A DNA stretch of 64,000 nucleotides from Paenibacillus_E sp052115445. Its GTDB lineage: Bacteria > Bacillota > Bacilli > Paenibacillales > NBRC-103111. Where the stretch lies: assembly GCF_052115445.1 (NCBI RefSeq), contig NZ_JBFRGR010000001.1:186001-250000 (forward strand), given 5' to 3'. Shown here one piece after another: positions 28,331 through 36,751 of this stretch. Made by a program: the position numbers and the translations under genes. The notes beneath the pieces were generated by a model. The model ran no database searches. It saw only the letters and a list, made by a program, of their open reading frames with translations, and was not told where the DNA came from. Numbering within the stretch: the stretch's first letter is position 1; each line of letters starts with the position of its first letter.

Positions 28331-29530
28331 CTACACCAAATGAATNATTCTCGAAATGACTTTGAAAGCTTCAGCACGAGTGAGTGACCCTTGTGGTCTG
28401 AACGAACCATCTTCATAACCGCCAACAATACCTGCATATATCACATTTTGAAGAGATGCTTTATTTCCGTCAGTTAAGCTTGCGATATCTGTGAATTCAC
28501 CAGTGCCAGATCCACCCTTAACGGCATACTTTTGCAAAATCCGATCAACGAGACCAACCATTTCAATGCGCGTAATGGGTAAATCCGGAGAAAAATTCAA
28601 ATCTACGGGTTTCAAATCCAGCAAACCCATAGCCTGCGCAGAAGCAACCATGCTGGTTGACCAATGTTTTCCCATATCCTCGTAACCTTTGACAGGTGTT
28701 TGGACAGGTTCAATCCCTAATGCTTTAACAACAAGTGTTACAAACTCTGCTTTCGAAAGCGTACGATTCGGACGAATTGTGTGATCCTCATATCCATCGA
28801 TAATTGATTTCTGCATAAGATCAAGGATGTCATCTTTCGCCCAATGGGTTAGTGCGTCACTAGGAACTGCGCTTACGGCCGTTTGTTTCCATGTACGCAG
28901 CGTTGGTACAGCATCAGGCATGTCAGGTAATTTCTTAACTGAGCCCAGTGATGGTGCGACGGCGCGATCAGGATCCTGAAAAACGATTCCATACACGTTA
29001 ATTAATCCATTCGATGTTACCTTTATGCTGCCATCACGAGTTGTCTCTGCATCGGTAGGGATATTCGCCCAAGGCACTTTGCCAAGGTATGCTTTGACAC
29101 GATAGGACTCTTGGGATGCGCTTTCAAAGTACGAACGTGTCGTCTCTTCGACGTCAGTGGCATGGAAATCCAGTTTACCTGACACATCTACACCGATTTC
29201 ATCCCAAAACACGAGCAAATCATTGTAATCTCGTGCGATTGCTCCCGTCCATATTTTCACATGTGCGCCAGAAGCATCTAAGCTTGTAACAACTGCATAA
29301 GGTTCTTTAGAAATAATCATACCGACCTGCCAACCTGCTGGTGAAAGCTTCATGTTCTCGTATTGTTGACTGCGTGCTTCATTATCGAGTCCTTTTAATA
29401 TGGCGAATGGATTGCTCGATTGGACACTGACTGTTGAATTAACTGCAGCTTCACTTGCGAGAACGGCTGTTGGTGACAGAATGGATACGACAAGAAGAGC
29501 AGTAATGAGTGCATGTTTATTAGTTTTCAT
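28331..29530 (-). CDS. SLH-domain surface protein within the pilus operon
   Basis: A 399-residue exported protein with a signal peptide (about 1-25, ending LASEA). A unique N-terminal domain (about 40-200) is unassigned. Three SLH modules follow (about 225-398), with GYEDHTIRPNRTLSKAEF and GGYEDGSFRPQGSLTRAEA patterns. It starts directly after the pilT stop (TAAATG) with GGAG before it, and ends 16 bases before the VWA gene. It could anchor pilus parts or the VWA protein to the wall polymer. The last residues include an ambiguous base (28346). Confidence 0.88.
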   Translation of the reverse strand: MKTNKHALITALLVVSILSPTAVLASEAAVNSTVSVQSSNPFAILKGLDNEARSQQYENMKLSPAGWQVGMIISKEPYAVVTSLDASGAHVKIWTGAIARDYNDLLVFWDEIGVDVSGKLDFHATDVEETTRSYFESASQESYRVKAYLGKVPWANIPTDAETTRDGSIKVTSNGLINVYGIVFQDPDRAVAPSLGSVKKLPDMPDAVPTLRTWKQTAVSAVPSDALTHWAKDDILDLMQKSIIDGYEDHTIRPNRTLSKAEFVTLVVKALGIEPVQTPVKGYEDMGKHWSTSMVASAQAMGLLDLKPVDLNFSPDLPITRIEMVGLVDRILQKYAVKGGSGTGEFTDIASLTDGNKASLQNVIYAGIVGGYEDGSFRPQGSLTRAEAFKVISRXIHLV

Positions 29531-30601
29531 TTAATCTTCTCCTAAGGTCATTTCATATTCTTTGATCGCATCTCGGTGGATAATGCCTTCTTCCACTAAT
29601 TGCTTCAAGCTGGATACCATCGTTTGCATACCGATTTNTCGATTCGTTTGAATGACCGATTTGATTTGATAAATCTTTTCTTGCCGAATTAAGTTGGCTA
29701 CAGCGGGTGTATTAATTAATATTTCCAGCGCCATGGCCCTTCCTCGTCCATCCATACGCGGTACTAAACGTTGGGATAAGACACTGATGAGTACGGATGC
29801 TAGCTGTACGCGTATTTGTCTCTGTTGCTCTGTTGGAAAAACATCGATAATCCGATCGACGGTTTGAGGAGCATCCGGGGTATGAAGAGTCGCCAGGACA
29901 AGGTGACCTGTTTCCGCTGCCGTAATAGCTGTCTTAATCGTTTCCAAATCCCGCATCTCACCAACTAGAATGACATCGGGATCTTGACGTAGAGCAGCAC
30001 GCAAACCATTGGAGAACGTTAAAGTATCAATACCAATTTCACGTTGTGCCACCAGACAATTTTTACTTGGATGAATATACTCGATCGGATCTTCCAACGT
30101 AATAATATGTTTCTTCTGAGTTTCATTAATGAAATCGATGATAGAAGCAAGCGTCGTTGACTTGCCGCTGCCTGTAGGACCTGTTACTAGAATCAGACCT
30201 TGGTGCTTGTGTGCAAATTCCTGAACCAAATCAGGCAAATTTAAGCTGAAAAGGGAGGGCACTGTCGTCGACAAGACACGAAACACCATGTTAATATGTC
30301 GTTTTTGCTTAAATACATTGCCCCGATAACGAGAAAGACCTGGCAGCTCGAATGAAAAGTCAACTTCCCCCTTTTTAGACAATGTTTCATATTGTTCCTT
30401 CGTTAAAATTTCTTTCGCCATTCGATGTGTATCCTCAGGAGAAAGAACGGAATCAACCACCTTCATCAACTTCCCATGTAGCCGCATAAGTGGTTCTGTC
30501 GTTGCATTAATGTGCAAGTCAGAAGCCTTCGATTCGTAAGAAACACGCAGCAGATCTTTCAGTGATAAGGTGTCAGACGTCGTTAGTGAAATCATACTCA
30601 T
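29531..30601 (-). CDS. pilT: Type IV pilus retraction ATPase
   Basis: A 356-residue hexameric secretion ATPase that drives pilus disassembly at the inner face of the membrane. Walker A GPTGSGKST is near 138, the Asp box (ITLEDPIE) near 165, Walker B (ILVGEMRD) near 205 and His box GHLVLATLHT near 230. The C-terminal AIRNLIRE-like motif appears as AVANLIRQEK, diagnostic of PilT over PilB. GGGAGG precedes the ATG. Ambiguous base 29638 lies near the C-terminus. It implies retractable pili and possible twitching or DNA uptake. Confidence 0.95.
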   Translation of the reverse strand: MSMISLTTSDTLSLKDLLRVSYESKASDLHINATTEPLMRLHGKLMKVVDSVLSPEDTHRMAKEILTKEQYETLSKKGEVDFSFELPGLSRYRGNVFKQKRHINMVFRVLSTTVPSLFSLNLPDLVQEFAHKHQGLILVTGPTGSGKSTTLASIIDFINETQKKHIITLEDPIEYIHPSKNCLVAQREIGIDTLTFSNGLRAALRQDPDVILVGEMRDLETIKTAITAAETGHLVLATLHTPDAPQTVDRIIDVFPTEQQRQIRVQLASVLISVLSQRLVPRMDGRGRAMALEILINTPAVANLIRQEKIYQIKSVIQTNRXIGMQTMVSSLKQLVEEGIIHRDAIKEYEMTLGED

Positions 30602-30631
30602 CGTATTTCCTCCCGTATGTACATGGTTTTA

Positions 30632-31339
30632 TTAATAGACTGGATTCGTCTTTCCAGCAGGCTTCGTATAAGGAACCTGAAGCGGATTCTTGAAAAACTT
30701 CTGTAACCCTGGTGCATAATAGGAAACAACGGAAACATTGACCGTTATTTCTCTTTTCAAAGCATTCAGCTTCACGGGCGCTCCGCCCTTAACCGCAAAC
30801 GTCAACTTGTCAATCTGCATCAAGCGATTGGTCGTTTGCAGTTCATCTAGAAAACGATGGATCTGCGCGTAATCCCCTTTAGCTGTTGTGTTGAGTTTGA
30901 TCGGAATGGCAAGTGATGGCATCGGTGGAGCCACCTGTGTAACGGTTGTACTTTCTTTCGCAGGGGCTGGTGAGCTCGTTGGAGCTTTACTCACAACATC
31001 GGACGCCTTGCCAATTTCAAAGTTGTAACTGGCCAGTGACATCTTTGTAATGACCTCTAACATCCGAATCTCACGTATGAGCCCTTCTACATCCGGTTCT
31101 TCAGGCACGTGAATACGTGTTTGTGAGAGGCTTACTTGTTCCGCAGCACCAATTGCACCACCGCCGGCTGATCGTTTATTCAAGTCGTCTAGTTCTTGTT
31201 TTTTCTGTATAAGAAGTCTCTCTTTGGAGAGCTTTTCACTTTGAAGTGGTGAAATGAAATTGATATACACCATCACAAGCGCCAACGCGAGGATGAACGC
31301 CACGATGATTTGATTCCTTTTACTGCTGAGCATGCTCAT
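30632..31339 (-). CDS. pilO: Type IV pilus alignment protein PilO-like
   Basis: A 235-residue bitopic protein: one transmembrane helix (about 12-32), a coiled coil (about 35-60) and an external ferredoxin-like fold with a Pro/Ser/Thr-rich insertion. It forms the PilM-N-O alignment platform. The ATG at 31339 is chosen; an in-frame TTG overlapping the pilN stop (31351) touches the ribosome site and is less likely. PilP and PilQ are absent, as expected without an outer membrane. Confidence 0.85.
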   Translation of the reverse strand: MSMLSSKRNQIIVAFILALALVMVYINFISPLQSEKLSKERLLIQKKQELDDLNKRSAGGGAIGAAEQVSLSQTRIHVPEEPDVEGLIREIRMLEVITKMSLASYNFEIGKASDVVSKAPTSSPAPAKESTTVTQVAPPMPSLAIPIKLNTTAKGDYAQIHRFLDELQTTNRLMQIDKLTFAVKGGAPVKLNALKREITVNVSVVSYYAPGLQKFFKNPLQVPYTKPAGKTNPVY

Positions 31340-31347
31340 ACGTTCGA

Positions 31348-31959
31348 TCAACCTTTCTTGTTGGGCTCGGACTTGTATTGAAGCTCGAAAGTCGCTTGAA
31401 TGACAGGCAATGGCGGTTCAGCAACAACCGGTGCATTTTTATCTTCTTGTGCCCCTATTACTTTGTTCATCCCACTGGTAGAAATTAAGGTAAACGAGCT
31501 GGAAGCTTTCGTCGCTTGCATGAATGTAATGATATCTTCGCTTGTAGCAAAATTACCTGTCACCTTAACCTTATTACCATCTCCGAAGGAGAGAGCCGTA
31601 AGATTTGAGGTAAGTGGCATTAGTGCAGAAAGCTTATCGAGCACATCTGTCGCTAAGGGCTTGCTTGCGAGGAGTTGTTTCGGTAAAGCAACGAAATCAG
31701 CAACCGCCCCAGCCGAAGGGGAGCTTGCAATCTTCGTTTGACTTTCTTTAATTTGAAGGTTCACTTGCTCCAATGCCTTATTCGCGTTCTTAATTTCTGA
31801 CTTTGCGCTCGTATACATCCATCCCATTCCACCGACCACCACCACGATCGCAGTCAGAAACACATAGCGGAGAATGGGACTAGTTCCTGCTTGTTCTTCG
31901 TGCCGCATTTGCAGCAAGTTAATTTCGATGGATTGTAGCTTCTGTACGCCTGCACTCAT
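31348..31959 (-). CDS. pilN: Type IV pilus alignment protein PilN-like
   Basis: A 203-residue bitopic membrane protein. The cytoplasmic N-terminus (SIEINLLQ motif, residues about 9-16) is the conserved PilM-binding segment. A transmembrane helix (about 32-50) and coiled coil precede a ferredoxin-like external domain. The ATG at 31959 follows AAAGGAG and lies five bases after the pilM stop. The INLLQ motif fixes the family assignment. Confidence 0.88.
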   Translation of the reverse strand: MSAGVQKLQSIEINLLQMRHEEQAGTSPILRYVFLTAIVVVVGGMGWMYTSAKSEIKNANKALEQVNLQIKESQTKIASSPSAGAVADFVALPKQLLASKPLATDVLDKLSALMPLTSNLTALSFGDGNKVKVTGNFATSEDIITFMQATKASSSFTLISTSGMNKVIGAQEDKNAPVVAEPPLPVIQATFELQYKSEPNKKG

Positions 31960-31964
31960 CGTCC

Positions 31965-32963
31965 TTAAGCTCCTTTCATCGCCAGTCCAACTGGAACCGC
32001 GTAGGCTTGACATGTTGTGTCTTCATCTTTCAGAATGGCAGGCAATGGAAACGATGTAATCTCACCTGTGAAAGCACTCTCTAGATGTTCTGGAAGTGCC
32101 GTGATCCATTCATGATCGCCTACCAAATAAACGAGCTCGACATGCTTCTGATCGTTGGAAACCGTGTATTGGAAATAATTCAAAACACGACCAAGCTCCA
32201 TAGATAGATTGCGCGCATAAGCTGCAAGCTGATCAGTGCCTGTATCTAAGAAGAAACTCGTATTAATCTGAATCGATCGAAAAAATACAGGGATGCCATC
32301 TACGAATATGCTAACATCCGCATGATCTGGCTCGACATGCAGCAGCATGAATCGTTCCTTCATCGCGGATCCAGTTAATTTGGTATGACGTACCAACATA
32401 CGATGAAGAGCTAGTGGTGCCAAATCAACAGCTACTGGCACTAACCCTGATTGCTTGACGACGTGTGCATAGCTTTCAACCACCTCGCCGGGTGTCGCAA
32501 AGATGAGAACTTCCTCTTGTGCCGAAGACTTGGAAGACTTCACTACACCTTCTGAAGAAGCAGCCGCTTCATCTTTCGGGGCTCCGAGTCGAACAAAATC
32601 AAACACCGGATTTTTGAAAGGCAATTGCTGTCCGCCATGTAATTCAACGTCGATCATATTACGTAAAGCTTTATCTTTTAAGGCCGAAAAAACGGATTTA
32701 CGGAGAACCACATTGGATAGTGGCACCGTCACATTGATATGTGCACCTTGTAACCCAATTTGCTTGACTAGGGTTGAAATGCGCGCAATGACCGAATCTT
32801 CGTCCACGAATTTTCCGTGTTTAATACTGCCTCTATCCAGCGCAATGGAATGACGCTGTGTCAGGGTAACCTGTCCATTCACGTTCATGATTTCAACCAA
32901 CTTCGCTTCTGTATCCGAAATTTGCATGCCGTATGTATACTTGCTCGTTTTCTTTGCGAACAT
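31965..32963 (-). CDS. pilM: Type IV pilus assembly actin-like protein PilM
   Basis: A 332-residue cytoplasmic actin-like ATPase-fold protein that binds the PilN tail and links the motor to the membrane platform. It has the PilM layout with GMQISDTEAKLVE at the N-terminus, and a central VAVDLAPLALHR stretch. It carries a Ser-rich insertion (about 130-145). GAGGAG precedes the ATG. It follows pilA across a strong hairpin. Confidence 0.9.
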   Translation of the reverse strand: MFAKKTSKYTYGMQISDTEAKLVEIMNVNGQVTLTQRHSIALDRGSIKHGKFVDEDSVIARISTLVKQIGLQGAHINVTVPLSNVVLRKSVFSALKDKALRNMIDVELHGGQQLPFKNPVFDFVRLGAPKDEAAASSEGVVKSSKSSAQEEVLIFATPGEVVESYAHVVKQSGLVPVAVDLAPLALHRMLVRHTKLTGSAMKERFMLLHVEPDHADVSIFVDGIPVFFRSIQINTSFFLDTGTDQLAAYARNLSMELGRVLNYFQYTVSNDQKHVELVYLVGDHEWITALPEHLESAFTGEITSFPLPAILKDEDTTCQAYAVPVGLAMKGA

Positions 32964-33000
32964 TGCGGTAACTCCTCTCGGTTATACTTGACTTGAAATT

Positions 33001-33027
33001 GGCGCGCCGCCCGAAGACGGCGCGCTT
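33001..33027 (-). promoter_or_regulatory. UUCG-capped GC hairpin between pilA and pilM
   Basis: Six or so bases after the pilA stop, the minus strand has a ten-base-pair GC stem closed by C(TTCG)G, an exceptionally stable tetraloop. No T-run follows, so it is not a standard terminator. It could protect the pilA 3' end after cleavage or reduce read-through, giving more major pilin than downstream machinery. Confidence 0.75.
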
Positions 33028-33033
33028 GTTTAA

Positions 33034-33672
33034 TTACTCTCGAACGTCTGTTGTGGCTGTACCGAATTTCAATGCATCAATATCTACTTCTTTAACGGAC
33101 GTGATGTGTGATACCCCACCAGTACCTGCCTTCACAAGTGAAACCGTATACGTGTAGTTTCCTGTCGTCGCATCTTGTGTAACAACAACCTTGGAAAGAT
33201 CTTTATCATATCCGTTTGGTTTGTCAGATGGATTTTTGGGAACAGTTTCCAAGAATCCACCTTTTTCCAATTTATCCAAGGACCAACCAGCAGCGTCTGT
33301 AGCTTCAGCAGGGCTTAAACCTTGACCTGTAATCATTAATCGCGTTGCATCAATGACCATATGGGCATTCGATTTATGTGCGCTTACGCGTGCATTCTTA
33401 ATAATTCCTCCAACAGATGGAATCGCAATCGCAGCAATAATCGCAATGATAACGATAACCGCTAGCAACTCAATCAAAGTCAAACCTTTTTGGTTTTTGT
33501 TTAACTCTTTCAAAGAAAATTTCGAAAACTTCGGTAAACGGAAATTCATCTTTTTGCTGTTCATTGTCAATTCGTTCATTGCATTCCCACCTCTAGGTTT
33601 ATTTTGGTTATGTACCTGATCTTGCCAATCTTGACTTACGTTATGTTGTAATGCTTGTAAAGACTGCGACAT
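33034..33672 (-). CDS. pilA: Major type IV pilin precursor
   Basis: A prepilin with a canonical type III site (NQKG, cleavage before LTLIE; Glu at +5) and a textbook hydrophobic helix (LLAVIVIIAIIAAIAIP). The mature chain is about 149 residues. Two starts are possible. ATG 33672 has a 9-base match to the anti-Shine-Dalgarno (GGAGGTGAT) and gives a 63-residue leader. ATG 33579 has GAGGTGGG and gives a 32-residue leader. Both leaders are long. It lies between pilC and pilM and is followed by a strong hairpin, consistent with high expression of the fibre subunit. Confidence 0.9.
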   Translation of the reverse strand: MSQSLQALQHNVSQDWQDQVHNQNKPRGGNAMNELTMNSKKMNFRLPKFSKFSLKELNKNQKGLTLIELLAVIVIIAIIAAIAIPSVGGIIKNARVSAHKSNAHMVIDATRLMITGQGLSPAEATDAAGWSLDKLEKGGFLETVPKNPSDKPNGYDKDLSKVVVTQDATTGNYTYTVSLVKAGTGGVSHITSVKEVDIDALKFGTATTDVRE

Positions 33673-33707
33673 GTTTGTCTATCACCTCCCTTCAAGTTAG
33701 TAAGAAA

Positions 33708-34937
33708 TTAGTTAAGGAAATTATCGTACATTTTGAACATCNGACTCATGATCGCTGCTACAATTACACCAACTATGCTGGAAACAAAGAGCAGCATGAG
33801 GGGTTCAATCACCGCCTTTAATCGATCTACACTCTGATCAACGTCCGCTTCGAAGAAATCAGCAATCTTGGCTAGCATATTATCGACTTGCCCTGTCTCC
33901 TCCCCAATGATTAGCATTTGCACAACCATTTTGGGGAAAATACCACTTTTCTGAATCGGTTCCGATAGCATTTTACCTTGCTGCAAGCTGTCTTTGGCAT
34001 CCCGGAGCACCTTGGCAATCACCCGATTACCAACTACTTTCGCGGTTACATCCAGGGCCTGTAAGACAGGCACTGCACTCACGAACAGAGAGGACATCGT
34101 ACGCGTCATTCGAGCAACTGCAGCTTTTTTGAGAATAATACCAAAGACCGGAATCTTAAACTTGATCGTATCGATCCAGTACTTTCCTTCTTCACTCGAA
34201 GCAAAGCTCCGATACAAGATAATCACACCTACCAGCCCTGCCAAGAACATCCACCAATAATGCACGATGGCATCACTGGAGTTCATGACAAATTTAGTGA
34301 TAAGTGGTAATTCGGACCCTTGCTCTAGGAACATATCTGCGAAAGTTGGGACAATTTTCAGAAGTAGGAAAATAACGACACCAATGGCGATTATCAAAAC
34401 AACGATTGGGTAAGTCATCGCTGACTTAACCTTTTGAACCGTTTTGTGTTCTTTCTCGTAATGATCCGCCATTCGTTCCAGAACCTCGTCCAAATTACCG
34501 CCGGTTTCACCGGAAGCCATCATATTGACAAACATATCGGGAAATACTTTCGGATGTTCGCCCATCCCTTTCGATAAGGGGTGCCCGCTTCTGATTTGCT
34601 CCGAGATATCACCTAATGCTGCTTTCAAATATTTGGAGGTGGATTGATCTTCCAGAATCGAAACAGCTTGATCAATTTGAATCCCGGCTCGGATCAACGT
34701 AGCGAATTGCCGACAGAAGATGACGAAGTCCTCTAGCTTGACTGCCCTACCGATATGAATCTCCAGATCCATCGTTGTCTTCCGCTGCTCTTGGATGCTC
34801 CGAATGGTTATCCCGCGTCCTCGCAACTCCGTAATCGCCAGCTGTTTGTTCTGAGCTTTCACCATCCCTTTCAGCTTCTTACCGCTTTCATTGACGGCTT
34901 CATAAGTAAAGTTCGCCAAGTTATTGTTCACCCCCAT
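33708..34937 (-). CDS. pilC: Type IV pilus inner-membrane platform protein
   Basis: A 409-residue GspF/PilC-family protein with two homologous cytoplasmic domains (about 65-190 and 270-385), each with an ASGETGG/IGEETGQ motif, and three transmembrane helices (about 170-195, 220-245 and 375-400). It is the rotor between the PilB/PilT motors and the pilin pool. It follows pilB by 22 bases. The ribosome site before ATG 34937 is poor, so translation may depend on pilB. Ambiguous base 33742 affects a residue near the C-terminus. Confidence 0.93.
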   Translation of the reverse strand: MGVNNNLANFTYEAVNESGKKLKGMVKAQNKQLAITELRGRGITIRSIQEQRKTTMDLEIHIGRAVKLEDFVIFCRQFATLIRAGIQIDQAVSILEDQSTSKYLKAALGDISEQIRSGHPLSKGMGEHPKVFPDMFVNMMASGETGGNLDEVLERMADHYEKEHKTVQKVKSAMTYPIVVLIIAIGVVIFLLLKIVPTFADMFLEQGSELPLITKFVMNSSDAIVHYWWMFLAGLVGVIILYRSFASSEEGKYWIDTIKFKIPVFGIILKKAAVARMTRTMSSLFVSAVPVLQALDVTAKVVGNRVIAKVLRDAKDSLQQGKMLSEPIQKSGIFPKMVVQMLIIGEETGQVDNMLAKIADFFEADVDQSVDRLKAVIEPLMLLFVSSIVGVIVAAIMSXMFKMYDNFLN

Positions 34938-34959
34938 TCATAGCTTCTTCATTTCACTG

Positions 34960-36690
34960 CTATTCGTCTGCCACGGCTTTCAACACTTCTTCAATTGTGG
35001 TATGACCTTGGCGAATCTTGAGCAAGCCATCGTAGAGCATATTTTTAAAACCATTCTTCATCAAATGCTGCTCCAACTCGCTAACTGGTCGATTCTGCAC
35101 GATTAGGCTGCGAAGCGGTTCATCGACAACTAGCAGTTCATGTACGGCGATACGACCTCTGTAACCTGTTTTATTGCATGTTCCACAGCCCTTGCCCCTC
35201 GTTACCATAATCGGCTTATCCATGGCTCTCGGCGAAGTCATAGGTACTACAACCCCTGTTCCAGTCCCCGCCAGTTGTTGTTCAGTTCCGTTTAGCAGCC
35301 CATGCGTTTCTAGCAGCTTCATTTCATCCTCTCTGGCAGGTACCTGGGCTGCACATTCACGACATACGCGCCGCACTAGGCGCTGAGCTACGATACAGGA
35401 GAGCGAGGAAGCGATGAGATAGGAATCAATTCCCATATCGACAAGTCGGCTAATCGTACTGACGGCACTGTTCGTATGAATGGTGCTTAACACCAAGTGC
35501 CCCGTTAGGGAAGCACGTACCGCAATTTCTGCAGTCTCCGCATCCCGGACCTCCCCGACCATAACAATGTTCGGATCTTGCCTGAGAATGGATCGTAAGC
35601 CAGAAGCGAAAGTTAGACCAATCTGCGAGTTAACCTGTACTTGCGTTACACCATTCATTCGATACTCGACGGGATCCTCAACCGTAATGATTTTGACATC
35701 ATCACCATTTAATTGACCCAATGCTGAATAGAGTGTTGATGTTTTCCCGCTTCCCGTAGGTCCTGAGATCAGCATGATCCCATTGGGCTTCTGAATCATT
35801 TTGTCGAATTTCACCAAATTCGCGTCACTGAGCCCCAATTCGGCAATTTTTTTAACACCTGCCGATTGATCTAAGATCCGAAGAACGATACTTTCACCAT
35901 GAACTGTCGGTAATGTCGAAACCCGTATATCAATTCGGCGGTTATCCACCTGCATCTGGATTCGACCATCTTGCGGTAGTCGTCTTTCCGCGATGTTCAA
36001 CTTTGCAATGATTTTCAATCTTGCGGTCAAAACTCCCTGCATATGCTTCGGTAGCGCTTTCTCCGTTCGAAGCACACCATCGATTCGGTACTTCACGATC
36101 AGCTGTTTCTCTTGAGGATCAACATGAATGTCGGACGCCCTCTGCTGCACAGCGGATTGAATGATTTGATTGACCAGCTTTACGATCGGTGATCCTTGAT
36201 CATTCGCTTCGGATTCCTCATCTTTGATCTCGATTTTATCTAAGTCGACCATCAATTCATCGACAGATTCTTTCATGCCATAATTTTTTGTGATGGCTTG
36301 CTCGACTTCAGAACGAATGGCTATGACTGGCTGCACACTCATGTTCGTCGCCATTCGAATTTCTTCAATGGCTCCATAGTTCAACGGATCAACCATGGCA
36401 ACTTTGATTTTGCCATTCTTACGTTCAATCGGGATCACACAGTGCTTACGAGCAAGCGTTTCTGGGATAAGCTGAACGGTTTGCATATCGAGTTGTGTCT
36501 CAAACATGTTAACAACCGGAAACCCTAACTGAAATTCGAGAACTTCAACCAGTTGTCTTTCTGTGATCAACCCTTTATCGATAAGAATCTCACCGATTTT
36601 CTTCCTCGTGTGCACCTGCTGCTTCAGCCCTTGTTCAAGCTGATCCTCTGTGATGAGTCCGTTCATTACAAATAATTCACCTATGCGCAT
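34960..36690 (-). CDS. pilB: Type IV pilus extension ATPase
   Basis: A 576-residue GspE-family motor with an N-terminal MshEN-type domain (about 1-150) and a C-terminal ATPase. Walker A GPTGSGKTS lies near 320, the Asp box and Walker B (MVGEVRD) follow, and a CxxC pair with later CGTC forms the zinc site typical of PilB. ATG 36690 is chosen because GGGAGGA precedes it; it gives the family's MRIGELF start. The presence of both PilB and PilT shows a dynamic extension-retraction system. Confidence 0.95.
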   Translation of the reverse strand: MRIGELFVMNGLITEDQLEQGLKQQVHTRKKIGEILIDKGLITERQLVEVLEFQLGFPVVNMFETQLDMQTVQLIPETLARKHCVIPIERKNGKIKVAMVDPLNYGAIEEIRMATNMSVQPVIAIRSEVEQAITKNYGMKESVDELMVDLDKIEIKDEESEANDQGSPIVKLVNQIIQSAVQQRASDIHVDPQEKQLIVKYRIDGVLRTEKALPKHMQGVLTARLKIIAKLNIAERRLPQDGRIQMQVDNRRIDIRVSTLPTVHGESIVLRILDQSAGVKKIAELGLSDANLVKFDKMIQKPNGIMLISGPTGSGKTSTLYSALGQLNGDDVKIITVEDPVEYRMNGVTQVQVNSQIGLTFASGLRSILRQDPNIVMVGEVRDAETAEIAVRASLTGHLVLSTIHTNSAVSTISRLVDMGIDSYLIASSLSCIVAQRLVRRVCRECAAQVPAREDEMKLLETHGLLNGTEQQLAGTGTGVVVPMTSPRAMDKPIMVTRGKGCGTCNKTGYRGRIAVHELLVVDEPLRSLIVQNRPVSELEQHLMKNGFKNMLYDGLLKIRQGHTTIEEVLKAVADE

Positions 36691-36751
36691 TGGGGGGTCC
36701 TCCCTTCTGTTAATAGAGTACGTGACGGATCTGTGCAACCTAACAAGTGAT

